This document shows positions 1 to 6,609 of a stretch of 14,809 bases of DNA, in pieces; the stretch's first letter is position 1, and each line of letters begins with the position of its first letter. Below the pieces are notes generated by a model. That model saw only the letters and a program-made list of their open reading frames with translations, was not told the DNA's origin and made no database searches. A program made the position numbers and the translations under genes. Origin of the DNA: Leptolyngbya sp. SIO4C1 (GTDB lineage Bacteria > Cyanobacteriota > Cyanobacteriia > Phormidesmidales > Phormidesmidaceae); NCBI GenBank assembly GCA_010671975.1, contig JAAHIA010000077.1, positions 1-14,809 on the forward strand, written 5' to 3'.

Positions 1-31
1 AATAGTCGCTTGCTGCGCTCAGGATGTTGGT

Positions 32-40
32 TGATATAAT
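32..40 (+). promoter_or_regulatory. Extended -10 promoter element
   Basis: The sequence reads TGA followed by a perfect TATAAT, which is the extended -10 form TGnTATAAT. No good -35 lies at the usual spacing; TTGCTG at 10-15 is 19 bp away. Extended -10 promoters often work without a strong -35. The predicted start is near position 47 in a GGG run. The only thing downstream is the terminator at 63-100, so the transcript would be very short. Confidence 0.45.
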
Positions 41-46
41 TGTAGG

Positions 47-100
47 GATTTTTCATTGGGTGGGTAGAACTCTACTTTTAGTGTTCTACCGCCTTTTTTT
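47..100 (+). ncRNA. Candidate small RNA of about 50 nt
   Basis: This is an inference from a promoter-like box (32-40) and an intrinsic terminator (63-100) sitting about 20 bp apart with no room for a gene between. The RNA would be a short single-stranded leader with GGG and U-rich stretches, then the terminator hairpin. Its 3' part is antisense to the last codons and stop of the leftward potassium-channel gene (stop at 86-88). It does not carry the cyanobacterial Yfr1 core motif. The alternative is that the hairpin ends a gene lying to the left of the window and the -10 box is chance. Confidence 0.3.
63..100 (+). terminator. Rho-independent terminator
   Basis: The arms 63-70 (GGTAGAAC) and 83-90 (GTTCTACC) pair perfectly. 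Inside them, after one T/T mismatch, CTA (72-74) pairs with TAG (79-81). The stem is followed by GCC and seven T residues (91-100). The T tract lies only on the plus side, so it stops rightward transcription. It also overlaps the stop codon of the converging potassium-channel gene. Confidence 0.8.
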
Positions 101-850
101 GTCCGAATTTATATTTTGGAGATGTCTAATGGTCGTGGGTGAGACTACGTGGTTAGCCCCAGCTAGGCGCAGCTTTTTTTCAGTAGAAGGCAGCTCTCCT
201 CGCGCCAAAATCATCAGTCTTGGGTTTAGCTCGCGCGCGGTCAGGCTGATAAACACGTTCATCGCATCGTCTGGCAAGACGGTTGCGATCGCTTTGGCGC
301 GGTGAATGCCCACCGCCTGCAGGCTGCTTTCATCAGCTGCATTGCCAAGATGCATCAAATAGCCCTGAGCCTGCCCGGCTGCTATACGCGACGGCTCGCT
401 GTCAATCACGACAAAAGCGGTGCGACTGGCGGACAGTCGCTCTGCTAGCAGCTGCCCAATGCGCCCATAGCCGCAGATAATGATGTGAGCATTTAGATTG
501 GCAATGGTTTGAGTCATCCGTTTGAGATTGAGTGCTTTGTGAACTTCACCAGCGGCGATCGCTTGCACAATGCCAGAAACCGTATAGGCAACTGAAAGCG
601 CTCCTGCCACAATCACTAGAATGGTAAATATCTTCAGCGTCGAAGATTCGAGCGGCTTCACTTCGCCATAACCGACACCAAAGATAGTGATCACCACCAT
701 GTAAATGGCATCGAGCGGTGCCCAGCCGGCCAAAATGTAGCCGCCGACAGCGGATATTACCGTGAGGGAAAAAAAGGCTAAGCCTAGAACAATCCGCCGC
801 AATGAACTTTCCATGTTGGCTTTGGCATCGCTGCTACAGAACTCTGCCAT
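86..850 (-). CDS. Potassium channel with RCK (TrkA-N) domain, apparently lacking the C-terminal lobe
   Basis: A 254-residue two-helix potassium channel of the ion_trans_2 plus RCK type. The first membrane helix spans about residues 17-42, the pore loop carries GVGYGE at 58-63, and the second helix runs about 70-98. A Rossmann fold follows, with a GxGxxG nucleotide motif in CGYGRIG near 127 and an acidic residue in VVIDSE. Such channels open or close when the RCK ring binds a nucleotide or ion. Recalled cyanobacterial relatives run to about 340-370 residues and have a C-terminal RCK lobe; here family resemblance stops near residue 241 and a lysine/arginine tail ends the protein at the terminator stem. 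The filter has Gly and Glu where classical TVGYGD has Thr and Asp; this looks like a family trait. Met13 is a possible alternative start. It is divergent from the M3 peptidase gene across 174 bp. Ion specificity is inferred. Confidence 0.8.
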   Translation of the reverse strand: MAEFCSSDAKANMESSLRRIVLGLAFFSLTVISAVGGYILAGWAPLDAIYMVVITIFGVGYGEVKPLESSTLKIFTILVIVAGALSVAYTVSGIVQAIAAGEVHKALNLKRMTQTIANLNAHIIICGYGRIGQLLAERLSASRTAFVVIDSEPSRIAAGQAQGYLMHLGNAADESSLQAVGIHRAKAIATVLPDDAMNVFISLTARELNPRLMILARGELPSTEKKLRLAGANHVVSPTTIRHLQNINSDKKRR

Positions 851-948
851 ATCATAGGACCTGCCACATCATGGCGGCTTATTTTCTATCAGACTGTCGC
901 TCAAGCTGCACTTTGGCCATTAGCGACCGTATTGGGCAGATTTCGCCT

Positions 949-977
949 TTTACTCACCTTTCAACCTGTAGTAAAAT
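949..977 (+). promoter_or_regulatory. Candidate sigma70-type promoter for the M3 peptidase gene
   Basis: TTTACT at 949-954 and TAAAAT at 972-977 are separated by exactly 17 bp, matching four and five of six consensus positions. The start would be near 984, about 40 bp before the ATG at 1025. A six-codon reading frame (991-1011, ending TGA) lies in the leader out of frame with the gene and may be chance. Confidence 0.4.
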
Positions 978-1024
978 AGATGAAGTCGAAATGACTACGA
1001 GAAAAGCTTGAGCGTTATCGTCAT

Positions 1025-3190
1025 ATGAGTACAAAAGAGCTAAGTAAGCAGACGCCCGAGCGCGTCCCTGCAGCTGCTGACCCGACTTCTGGCCCGACTT
1101 CTGGCCCGACTAACAATCCGCTGCTAGCCGGTCACGGGCTGCCGCCGTTTGAAAAAATTCGAGCTGAGCAGGTGGTCCCTGCCGTCAACGTCCTGATACC
1201 GCAGCTGACAGCGCAGCTTGAAGCTTTGGAGGCAACCCTAGTGCCAACCTGGGAAGGGCTGGCTGAGCCGCTGACTGAGATTAGCGATCGCTTGAGCTGG
1301 ACCTGGGGTATTCTCGGGCACCTGATGGGGGTGAAGAACAGCCCTGAGCTGCGAGCAGCCTACGAATCGGTACAGCCGGCGCTGGTGCAGTTTGCCACCC
1401 GACTGAGTCAAAGCAAACCACTCTATGAAGGCTTTACACAGCTGCAAGCCAGCGAGCAGTGGGCTGAGCTAGCGCCCGCACAGAAGCGTATTGTAGAGGC
1501 GGCTATCAAAGATGCAGAGCTTTCTGGCGTGGGCTTAGCAGGCGAGTCTCGCGAACAGTTCAACCAGATTCAACAGCAGCTGGCCGAGCTGTCGATGCAG
1601 TTCTCCAATCATGTACTAGACGCCACAAAAGCCTTCAGCCTGCTGCTCAAGACACAGGACGACATTGCCGGGCTGCCGGCCAGTCTGTTGAGTCTAGCGG
1701 CTCAGGCGGCTAGAGCAGCAGGCGCAGCTGAGGCGACGACCGAGCAAGGCCCCTGGCGCATCACGCTAGATTTTCCCAGCTATCGTCCCTTTTTGCAGCA
1801 CAGCCGCCGGCGCGACCTGCGGGAGCAAATGTATCGAGCGTCTGTGACAAAGGCCGCTTCAGGCGAGCTAGACAACACGCCGCTGATTGAAAAAATCTTA
1901 GCGCTGCGGCAGCAGCAGGCAGTGCTGCTAGGGTTTGTCAACTATGCAGAGCTCAGCCTAGCGCGCAAGATGGCACCCACAGTCGAGGCTGTAGAAGCGC
2001 TGATGGAAGAGCTTCGCGCCGCTAGCTACGTAGCAGCCGAGCAGGAGTTGGAAGCGCTGGCTGACTTTGCTAAAGCTCAGAGTGCACCTGAGGCCGCTAA
2101 TCTGAGGCAGTGGGACGTGCCGTTCTGGGCAGAGCGCATGCGAGAAGCGCAGTTTGAGATAGAAGATGAGGCGCTGCGTCCCTACTTCCCGCTGCCGCAG
2201 GTGCTCGACGGGCTGTTTAGCCTGGCCGAGCGGCTATTTGATGTCAAAATTTCAGCAGCTGACGGGCAGGCTCCCGTTTGGCACCCTGACGTGCGCTATT
2301 TTCAGATTGCTAATGAAGCCAGCGAACCGATTGCCTACTTTTATTTAGATCCCTACAGTCGACCGGCTGAGAAGCGCGGCGGCGCCTGGATGGGCGACTG
2401 CATCAATCGCACTAAGGTGAGAACGGCCGCTGGCGAGCAAATTCGCCTGCCGGTTGCCTACCTAGTCTGCAACCAGTCTCCCCCGGTTGAAGGTCGGCCC
2501 AGCCTGATGACGTTTCGCGAGGTAGAAACGCTGTTTCACGAGTTTGGTCACGGCCTGCAGCACATGCTGACTCAGGTAGACTACTCAGCTGCTGCTGGCA
2601 TCAACAATATTGAATGGGACGCGGTAGAGCTGCCCAGCCAGTTTATGGAGAACTGGTGCTATGACCGCGATACGCTCTTTCAGATGGCGCGCCACTATGA
2701 AACTGGCGCACCGCTGCCTGAAGCTGACTATCAAAAGCTGCTAGCCGCGCGCAACTTTATGACCGGCAGCGCCATTCTACGGCAGGTGAATTTTGGCTGG
2801 CTCGATCTCGAGCTGCACACGCACTATCAGCCAGACACAGAGACCATCTGGGGTGTGCGCGATCGCATTGCTGCCAAAGCTACCGTGCTGCCACCGCTGC
2901 CCGAAGATGCCTTTTTGTGCAGCTTTGGCCATATTTTTGCTGGCGGCTACGCGGCTGGCTACTACAGCTACTTCTGGGCTGAGGTACTCAGCGCTGATGC
3001 CTTCTCAGCCTTTGAAGAAGCGGGTCTAGACAATGAGCCAGCCGTGCGTGAGACCGGTCGCCGGTTCCGCAATACGGTGTTGGCCCTAGGCGGCAGCTAC
3101 CATCCGCTAGAGGTTTTTCAGACGTTTCGCGGCCGCTCTCCTAGCACGTCCGCGCTGCTGCGGCACCGAGGGCTGGCACCGGCTGCTTAG
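1025..3190 (+). CDS. prlC: M3 family oligopeptidase A (zinc metallopeptidase)
   Basis: A 721-residue cytoplasmic oligopeptidase of the M3 family (OpdA/PrlC type, EC 3.4.24.70). The family cleaves short peptides, including those left by signal-peptide and protein breakdown. The zinc site is visible as HEFGH at 505-509, with the third ligand Glu535 in WDAVELPSQFMENW. The tyrosine-rich substrate loop GYAAGYYSYFWAEV lies near the C-terminus. The N-terminal helical domain covers about 35-230 and the catalytic domain about 235-715, close to the usual family length. Residues 1-33 are a variable linker rich in Pro, Ser, Thr and Gly that contains a 12-nt tandem repeat. The start has no Shine-Dalgarno, but the ATG is the first in frame and has a promoter about 50 bp upstream. 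It stands alone, ended by a hairpin at 3251-3290. Confidence 0.93.
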   Translation: MSTKELSKQTPERVPAAADPTSGPTSGPTNNPLLAGHGLPPFEKIRAEQVVPAVNVLIPQLTAQLEALEATLVPTWEGLAEPLTEISDRLSWTWGILGHLMGVKNSPELRAAYESVQPALVQFATRLSQSKPLYEGFTQLQASEQWAELAPAQKRIVEAAIKDAELSGVGLAGESREQFNQIQQQLAELSMQFSNHVLDATKAFSLLLKTQDDIAGLPASLLSLAAQAARAAGAAEATTEQGPWRITLDFPSYRPFLQHSRRRDLREQMYRASVTKAASGELDNTPLIEKILALRQQQAVLLGFVNYAELSLARKMAPTVEAVEALMEELRAASYVAAEQELEALADFAKAQSAPEAANLRQWDVPFWAERMREAQFEIEDEALRPYFPLPQVLDGLFSLAERLFDVKISAADGQAPVWHPDVRYFQIANEASEPIAYFYLDPYSRPAEKRGGAWMGDCINRTKVRTAAGEQIRLPVAYLVCNQSPPVEGRPSLMTFREVETLFHEFGHGLQHMLTQVDYSAAAGINNIEWDAVELPSQFMENWCYDRDTLFQMARHYETGAPLPEADYQKLLAARNFMTGSAILRQVNFGWLDLELHTHYQPDTETIWGVRDRIAAKATVLPPLPEDAFLCSFGHIFAGGYAAGYYSYFWAEVLSADAFSAFEEAGLDNEPAVRETGRRFRNTVLALGGSYHPLEVFQTFRGRSPSTSALLRHRGLAPAA
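1081..1111 (+). repeat. 12-nt tandem repeat in the peptidase gene
   Basis: CCCGACTTCTGG occurs at 1081-1092 and 1093-1104, followed by the first seven bases again at 1105-1111. It encodes the short Pro-Thr-Ser-Gly linker before the folded domain, so copy number can change in frame without damaging the enzyme. Confidence 0.8.
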
Positions 3191-3250
3191 CAGGCATTAT
3201 AGAGGCTATCTTTGCCTGCTCAAGCCTGACGGCCTAAAGTTGAATTGAGC

Positions 3251-3290
3251 CAGCCTGGCGCTTCAGTATTCTCGCTGAAGTGCCAGGTTG
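3251..3290 (+). terminator. Long stem-loop downstream of the peptidase gene
   Basis: Bases 3251-3266 pair with 3275-3290 in a 16-bp stem containing two G-T wobbles, around the 8-base loop TATTCTCG. It lies 60 bp after the peptidase stop. No T tract follows, so it is not a classical intrinsic terminator. It may instead protect the mRNA 3' end, act with other factors, or be one copy of a dispersed repeat. Confidence 0.4.
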
Positions 3291-3665
3291 CTGTCATGGT
3301 AGAGCACTCAGCGGTTTTCCAGGGTTGACGTAAGCGCCGGTGGTTTTCACCGTCTCAATTCCTGAAATATTCGTAGATCTTGGTGTCTAAGCCAGGATCC
3401 ATCGTGTTTCTACGGAGTACGTCACGTAGGCAACTTGTTAATTTAAAGAAACCTAGTGAGTTCCTTCGTCACTTGTTCACCGCTGTCTTGTTTGACCCTA
3501 TTTTTCTGTCGCGCTAGCTAATGTTGTTAGGCTGAGTAACTTTGGCTGCTGCGGCAGACGGTAAGCACTACGCGACTACCCTGCCAACCTACGGTTAGCT
3601 AATTTGGGTAAACCGCTGGACCAGTGGCCGCAGTCATTCATTCATCTTTAGGCGAGTTTTCTGCA
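3291..3665 (+). other. Noncoding region, about 370 bp, content unknown
   Basis: No convincing reading frame, tRNA or known riboswitch was recognised on either strand. Small inverted repeats are present: CGGTG/CACCG (3338-3352), CTACG/CGTAG (3410-3429) and AGTGA/TCACT further on. A TTGACC box at 3492-3497 has only a weak TAGCTA 17 bp downstream, so the promoter of the following GGDEF gene cannot be placed firmly. The stretch is more AT-rich than the flanking genes and is long enough to hold a structured leader or a small RNA. Confidence 0.4.
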
Positions 3666-4862
3666 ATGAACAGCCGTGTTGCCTCTTCTCAGTCAGTCGC
3701 TGTGCTGGCAATTGATTCATTAGCTCGCGATTTGGTTCCGCTTGGGCGCGCGCTTGAGCAGCGGGGCTACGAGCTTCACCATCGCACAGATGCACGGATA
3801 CCGCTCGAAGCGGTACAGTCGCTGCAGCCAGACTTAGTGCTGATTAACCTGCGCGCCTCTGGGGCAGCTGGCTACCAGCTTTGCCAGACAATTCGGGCAA
3901 CGTCAGAGCTGGCCGAAACGCCGGTGATTTTTATTGGCAGCGCAGTCTCTCAGGTACAGTCTATTCTAGCCCTGCGCAGCGGAGGCAGCGACTACTTCTG
4001 CCTGCCTCTACGCACAGAAGAATGTTTGCTGCGACTGCAGAATCATCTGCAAACCAGTCAGGTGATTCGTCGGCTCAGACATGACAATGCGGGCCTCAGC
4101 TGTCAGCTGCAGCAGCGCGATCGCACGCTGCAGGCACAGGCCTCAATTCAGATGAGCCTGGCGCAGCAAAACCAAACGCTGCAGCGCCTAGCGTACATAG
4201 ACGGCCTTACCCAGGTGACCAATCGACGCGGCTTCAATCAGCAGCTGCACTACCAATGGGCGCACAGCGACCATCAGCCGCTCTCTCTGCTGCTGTGCGA
4301 TGTGGACCATTTCAAACGCTATAACGATACCTACGGACATCCAGCCGGCGATCGCTGCCTGCAGATGATTGCTCAGACAATTGCCACGGCGGTAGAGCCA
4401 TACGGGGGGAAGGTGGCCCGGTACGGCGGCGAAGAGTTTAGCGTGCTCCTGCCGAATACATCTGCTCAGCTGGCCAATCAGGCAGCTGAAGCCATTCAGC
4501 GGGCCGTTGCCGCCCAGCACCGGCCGCATCGAGCCTCGCCCACCAAAGCCTTTATTAGCCTCAGCATCGGCGTTAGCACCCTAGTACCCAGCCCGCAGCA
4601 GACGTCCGAAGCGCTCGTTCAGCTAGCTGATGAAGCCCTTTATGCCGCGAAGCTGTACGGACGCGATCGCACGGTGGCGAGCTCGGCGCTCAGTCAGCCT
4701 CGAGCTCGAGCCGTCAGCGCGGCTGAATCTGCAATTGGCAAACTGCTGATCAACCAGGCGCGCGGCTGTCAGGCCGCTGCCAGCGGCCTGCAGGCCACCT
4801 ATCGTCGGCTGTCGAGCCCGCTACCCCACTGCCAGACTATCTCTGGCGCTCAGCGGGCATAG
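3666..4862 (+). CDS. Diguanylate cyclase with degenerate receiver domain (REC-GGDEF)
   Basis: A 398-residue soluble protein. A receiver-like domain (about 11-125) is followed by a Gln-rich coiled-coil linker (about 130-175) and a GGDEF domain (about 175-335) that should make cyclic di-GMP from GTP. The catalytic site is intact: DGLTQVTNRRGF at its start, LLCDVDHFKRYNDTYGH for metal and GTP, and GGEEF at 254-258. The receiver keeps the beta/alpha pattern, but the phosphoacceptor position reads LINLR (Asn61) and the conserved Lys region reads CLPLR, so phosphorylation looks impossible. The RxxD inhibitory site, expected just before ARYGGEEF, is replaced by PYGGK. About 65 residues after the GGDEF domain match nothing I know. 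The ATG at 3666 is preferred because it follows AGGCGAG and precedes the first strand; a GTG at 3624 in frame would add 14 residues. It is rightward, 109 bp before mgtE. Confidence 0.87.
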   Translation: MNSRVASSQSVAVLAIDSLARDLVPLGRALEQRGYELHHRTDARIPLEAVQSLQPDLVLINLRASGAAGYQLCQTIRATSELAETPVIFIGSAVSQVQSILALRSGGSDYFCLPLRTEECLLRLQNHLQTSQVIRRLRHDNAGLSCQLQQRDRTLQAQASIQMSLAQQNQTLQRLAYIDGLTQVTNRRGFNQQLHYQWAHSDHQPLSLLLCDVDHFKRYNDTYGHPAGDRCLQMIAQTIATAVEPYGGKVARYGGEEFSVLLPNTSAQLANQAAEAIQRAVAAQHRPHRASPTKAFISLSIGVSTLVPSPQQTSEALVQLADEALYAAKLYGRDRTVASSALSQPRARAVSAAESAIGKLLINQARGCQAAASGLQATYRRLSSPLPHCQTISGAQRA

Positions 4863-4971
4863 CCAGCAGCAGCAGGTTAACTCCAGCGACACTAGCAGCA
4901 AATCTACTCGAGGGCACTTCTCGGAAACTCAATCGACCACTAGACTATAGGCAGCTAGACAGGGCCAGGCA

Positions 4972-6369
4972 TTGACTGAAACTGAACATACTGCTACCAA
5001 GTCGCAAACCGTTTCTCGCAGAGAGCTGCGAGAGCTGGTGCGATCGCAACTACAGGCCCTCTTGGAGCAAGAAAACTTTCAAGGGGCTAAGGCGCTGCTG
5101 ATACCCGTTCAGCCAGCCGATATTGCCGAGGCCATCGAGGGACTGCCCGAAACCATGCAGGCCATTGCGTTTCGGCTGCTTTCCAAACAAGAAGCGATTG
5201 AAGTTTACGAAAATCTTGATTCAGCCATTCAGCAGTCGCTGATTGAAGACTTTAAGCGACAGGATGTGATCGACATTGTCGATAAGATGTCGCCCGATGA
5301 CCGAGCCCGACTGTTTGATGAACTGCCGGCCAAAGTGGTGCGTCAGCTGCTGCAGCAGCTCAGCGCCCAAGAGCGCAAAGCGACCGCACTGCTGCTCGGC
5401 TACGAAGCCAGTACCGCCGGGCGAATTATGACGCCCGAGTATATTTCACTCAAAGAGCATTGGACCGTAGAGCAAGCGCTGCAGCGAATTCGGGCGCTAG
5501 CAAACACCAGCGAAACGGTGTATTACCTCTATGCCACCGACAACGCCCGCCAGCTGACCGGCATTTTGTCACTGCGGCAGCTGGTGACTGGCCAGCCCGA
5601 TCAAGAAATTAGCGAGCTAATCACCCGAGAAGTCGTCTCCGTGCAGACCGATACCGACCAGGAAGAAGTGGCGCGGCTAATTCAGCGCTATGACTTTTTA
5701 GCGGTGCCGGTGGTGGATACCGAGCAGCGGCTGGTTGGCATCGTCACCGTTGATGACATCATCGACATCCTAGAAGAAGAAGCCACCAAGGATATCTATA
5801 CGCTCGGCGGCGTGCAGTCGGGGGGCGATAACTACTTTCAGACCAACTTGCTCAAGGTGGCTCAAAAGCGCGTGGTTTGGCTGTCCGTCCTGCTGCTGAC
5901 CAATACTGTGACGACCGCTGTGATTCGCAGCCAAGAAGACATTATTCAGCAGGTGGCAGTGCTGGCCGCCTTTATTCCACTGCTGATTGGCACTGGCGGC
6001 AACGTCGGAGCCCAGTCTTCAACGGTGGTGATTCGCGGCCTCAATACCGATGCGATTGAGATTCGCAACGCGGCTCAGGTGATCTGGCGAGAAGCGATCG
6101 CAGGCGCGTTTTTAGGCTTTATGCTCGGCGTGGTAGTAACCCTGTGGGCCTATCTGCTGCAGGGCGATCTGGCCGTCGCTATTACGGTTGGCTGCAGCCT
6201 GGTTGGCATTTCGGTACTGGCCTCTAGCGCGGGGGCCTCGCTGCCATTCTTATTTCAGAAGCTAGGCTTTGACCCAGCGCTGATGTCAGCGCCCTTTATC
6301 ACAACGGCAGTAGATGTCCTAGGCGTGCTGATCTATCTCAACCTGGCGCGGCAGATTTTGCAGCTCTAG
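4972..6369 (+). CDS. mgtE: Magnesium channel/transporter, MgtE family
   Basis: A 465-residue inner-membrane magnesium channel. The order is typical: an MgtE_N helical domain (about 20-135), two CBS domains (about 145-270, including GRIMTPEYISL and VGIVTVDDIIDIL), a plug helix, then a five-helix membrane domain from about 290. The signature GTGGNVGAQSS and the pore-lining Asp448 in ITTAVDVLG are present. In known members the cytosolic domains sense magnesium and close the pore when it is plentiful. The only possible start near the N-terminus is TTG at 4972, since the in-frame stop TAG at 4948 blocks extension and no ATG lies close. The purine-rich AGGGCCAGG just upstream may help. It sits between a c-di-GMP enzyme gene and the DUF502 operon with no tight coupling to either. 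Confidence 0.93.
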   Translation: MTETEHTATKSQTVSRRELRELVRSQLQALLEQENFQGAKALLIPVQPADIAEAIEGLPETMQAIAFRLLSKQEAIEVYENLDSAIQQSLIEDFKRQDVIDIVDKMSPDDRARLFDELPAKVVRQLLQQLSAQERKATALLLGYEASTAGRIMTPEYISLKEHWTVEQALQRIRALANTSETVYYLYATDNARQLTGILSLRQLVTGQPDQEISELITREVVSVQTDTDQEEVARLIQRYDFLAVPVVDTEQRLVGIVTVDDIIDILEEEATKDIYTLGGVQSGGDNYFQTNLLKVAQKRVVWLSVLLLTNTVTTAVIRSQEDIIQQVAVLAAFIPLLIGTGGNVGAQSSTVVIRGLNTDAIEIRNAAQVIWREAIAGAFLGFMLGVVVTLWAYLLQGDLAVAITVGCSLVGISVLASSAGASLPFLFQKLGFDPALMSAPFITTAVDVLGVLIYLNLARQILQL

Positions 6370-6609
6370 CGGAGCACGCCCGAATTCAAGCCGCAACTTA
6401 AAATAGTCAAGGAATGTCCTAGGATATGGGAATAATAAACCTTGATGTAGACGCCCTGTAAGCGCTACCTCGGCGCGCGGGTGCTGAGGCCTGAGCGCGA
6501 CTACGGCACCGACGGATTAAAATAGAACCATGTCCCCCCTATGAGCGCAGCGCGTTTCGTATTCATACCGTTTGGTATTTGTACCGTTAGAGAGATAGCT
6601 GAGTAGTCT
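6370..6609 (+). other. Intergenic region before the DUF502-nusB-ftsY operon
   Basis: A 240-bp stretch without a gene. A two-part hairpin is formed by GCGCT (6462-6466) with AGCGC (6494-6498) and, inside it, 6468-6474 with 6483-6489. No T tract follows, so termination of mgtE is uncertain. TTAAAATAG occurs twice (6398-6406 and 6517-6525); the second could serve as a -10 (TAAAAT, 6518-6523) but has no recognisable -35. The palindrome TCCTAGGA is at 6417-6424. This is the probable control region of the six-gene operon. Confidence 0.4.
6559..6588 (+). repeat. Paired 14-nt repeat upstream of DUF502 gene, possible operator
   Basis: GTATTCATACCGTT (6559-6572) and GTATTTGTACCGTT (6575-6588) match at 12 of 14 positions with a 16-bp step, about one and a half helical turns. 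The overlapping inverted repeats TACC-GTTT-GGTA and GGTA-TTTG-TACC also lie here. The element ends 21 bp before the GTG start of the operon's first gene. It could be a regulator site, but no regulator is identified. Confidence 0.35.

Noticed and set aside
24..305. Rightward 93-codon frame at the left edge
   Set aside because: It reads through the terminator hairpin and then antisense to the potassium-channel gene, so it is not a gene.
991..1011. Six-codon leader peptide before the peptidase gene
   Set aside because: It is out of frame, has no ribosome site, and is short enough to be chance.
3291..3665. tRNA, c-di-GMP riboswitch or CRISPR leader in the long gap
   Set aside because: No cloverleaf arms, no known riboswitch core and no regularly spaced repeats could be found by reading both strands.
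4188..4529. Leftward 113-codon frame opposite the GGDEF domain
   Set aside because: Its sequence is the complement of conserved cyclase motifs, with no start signal or family match.
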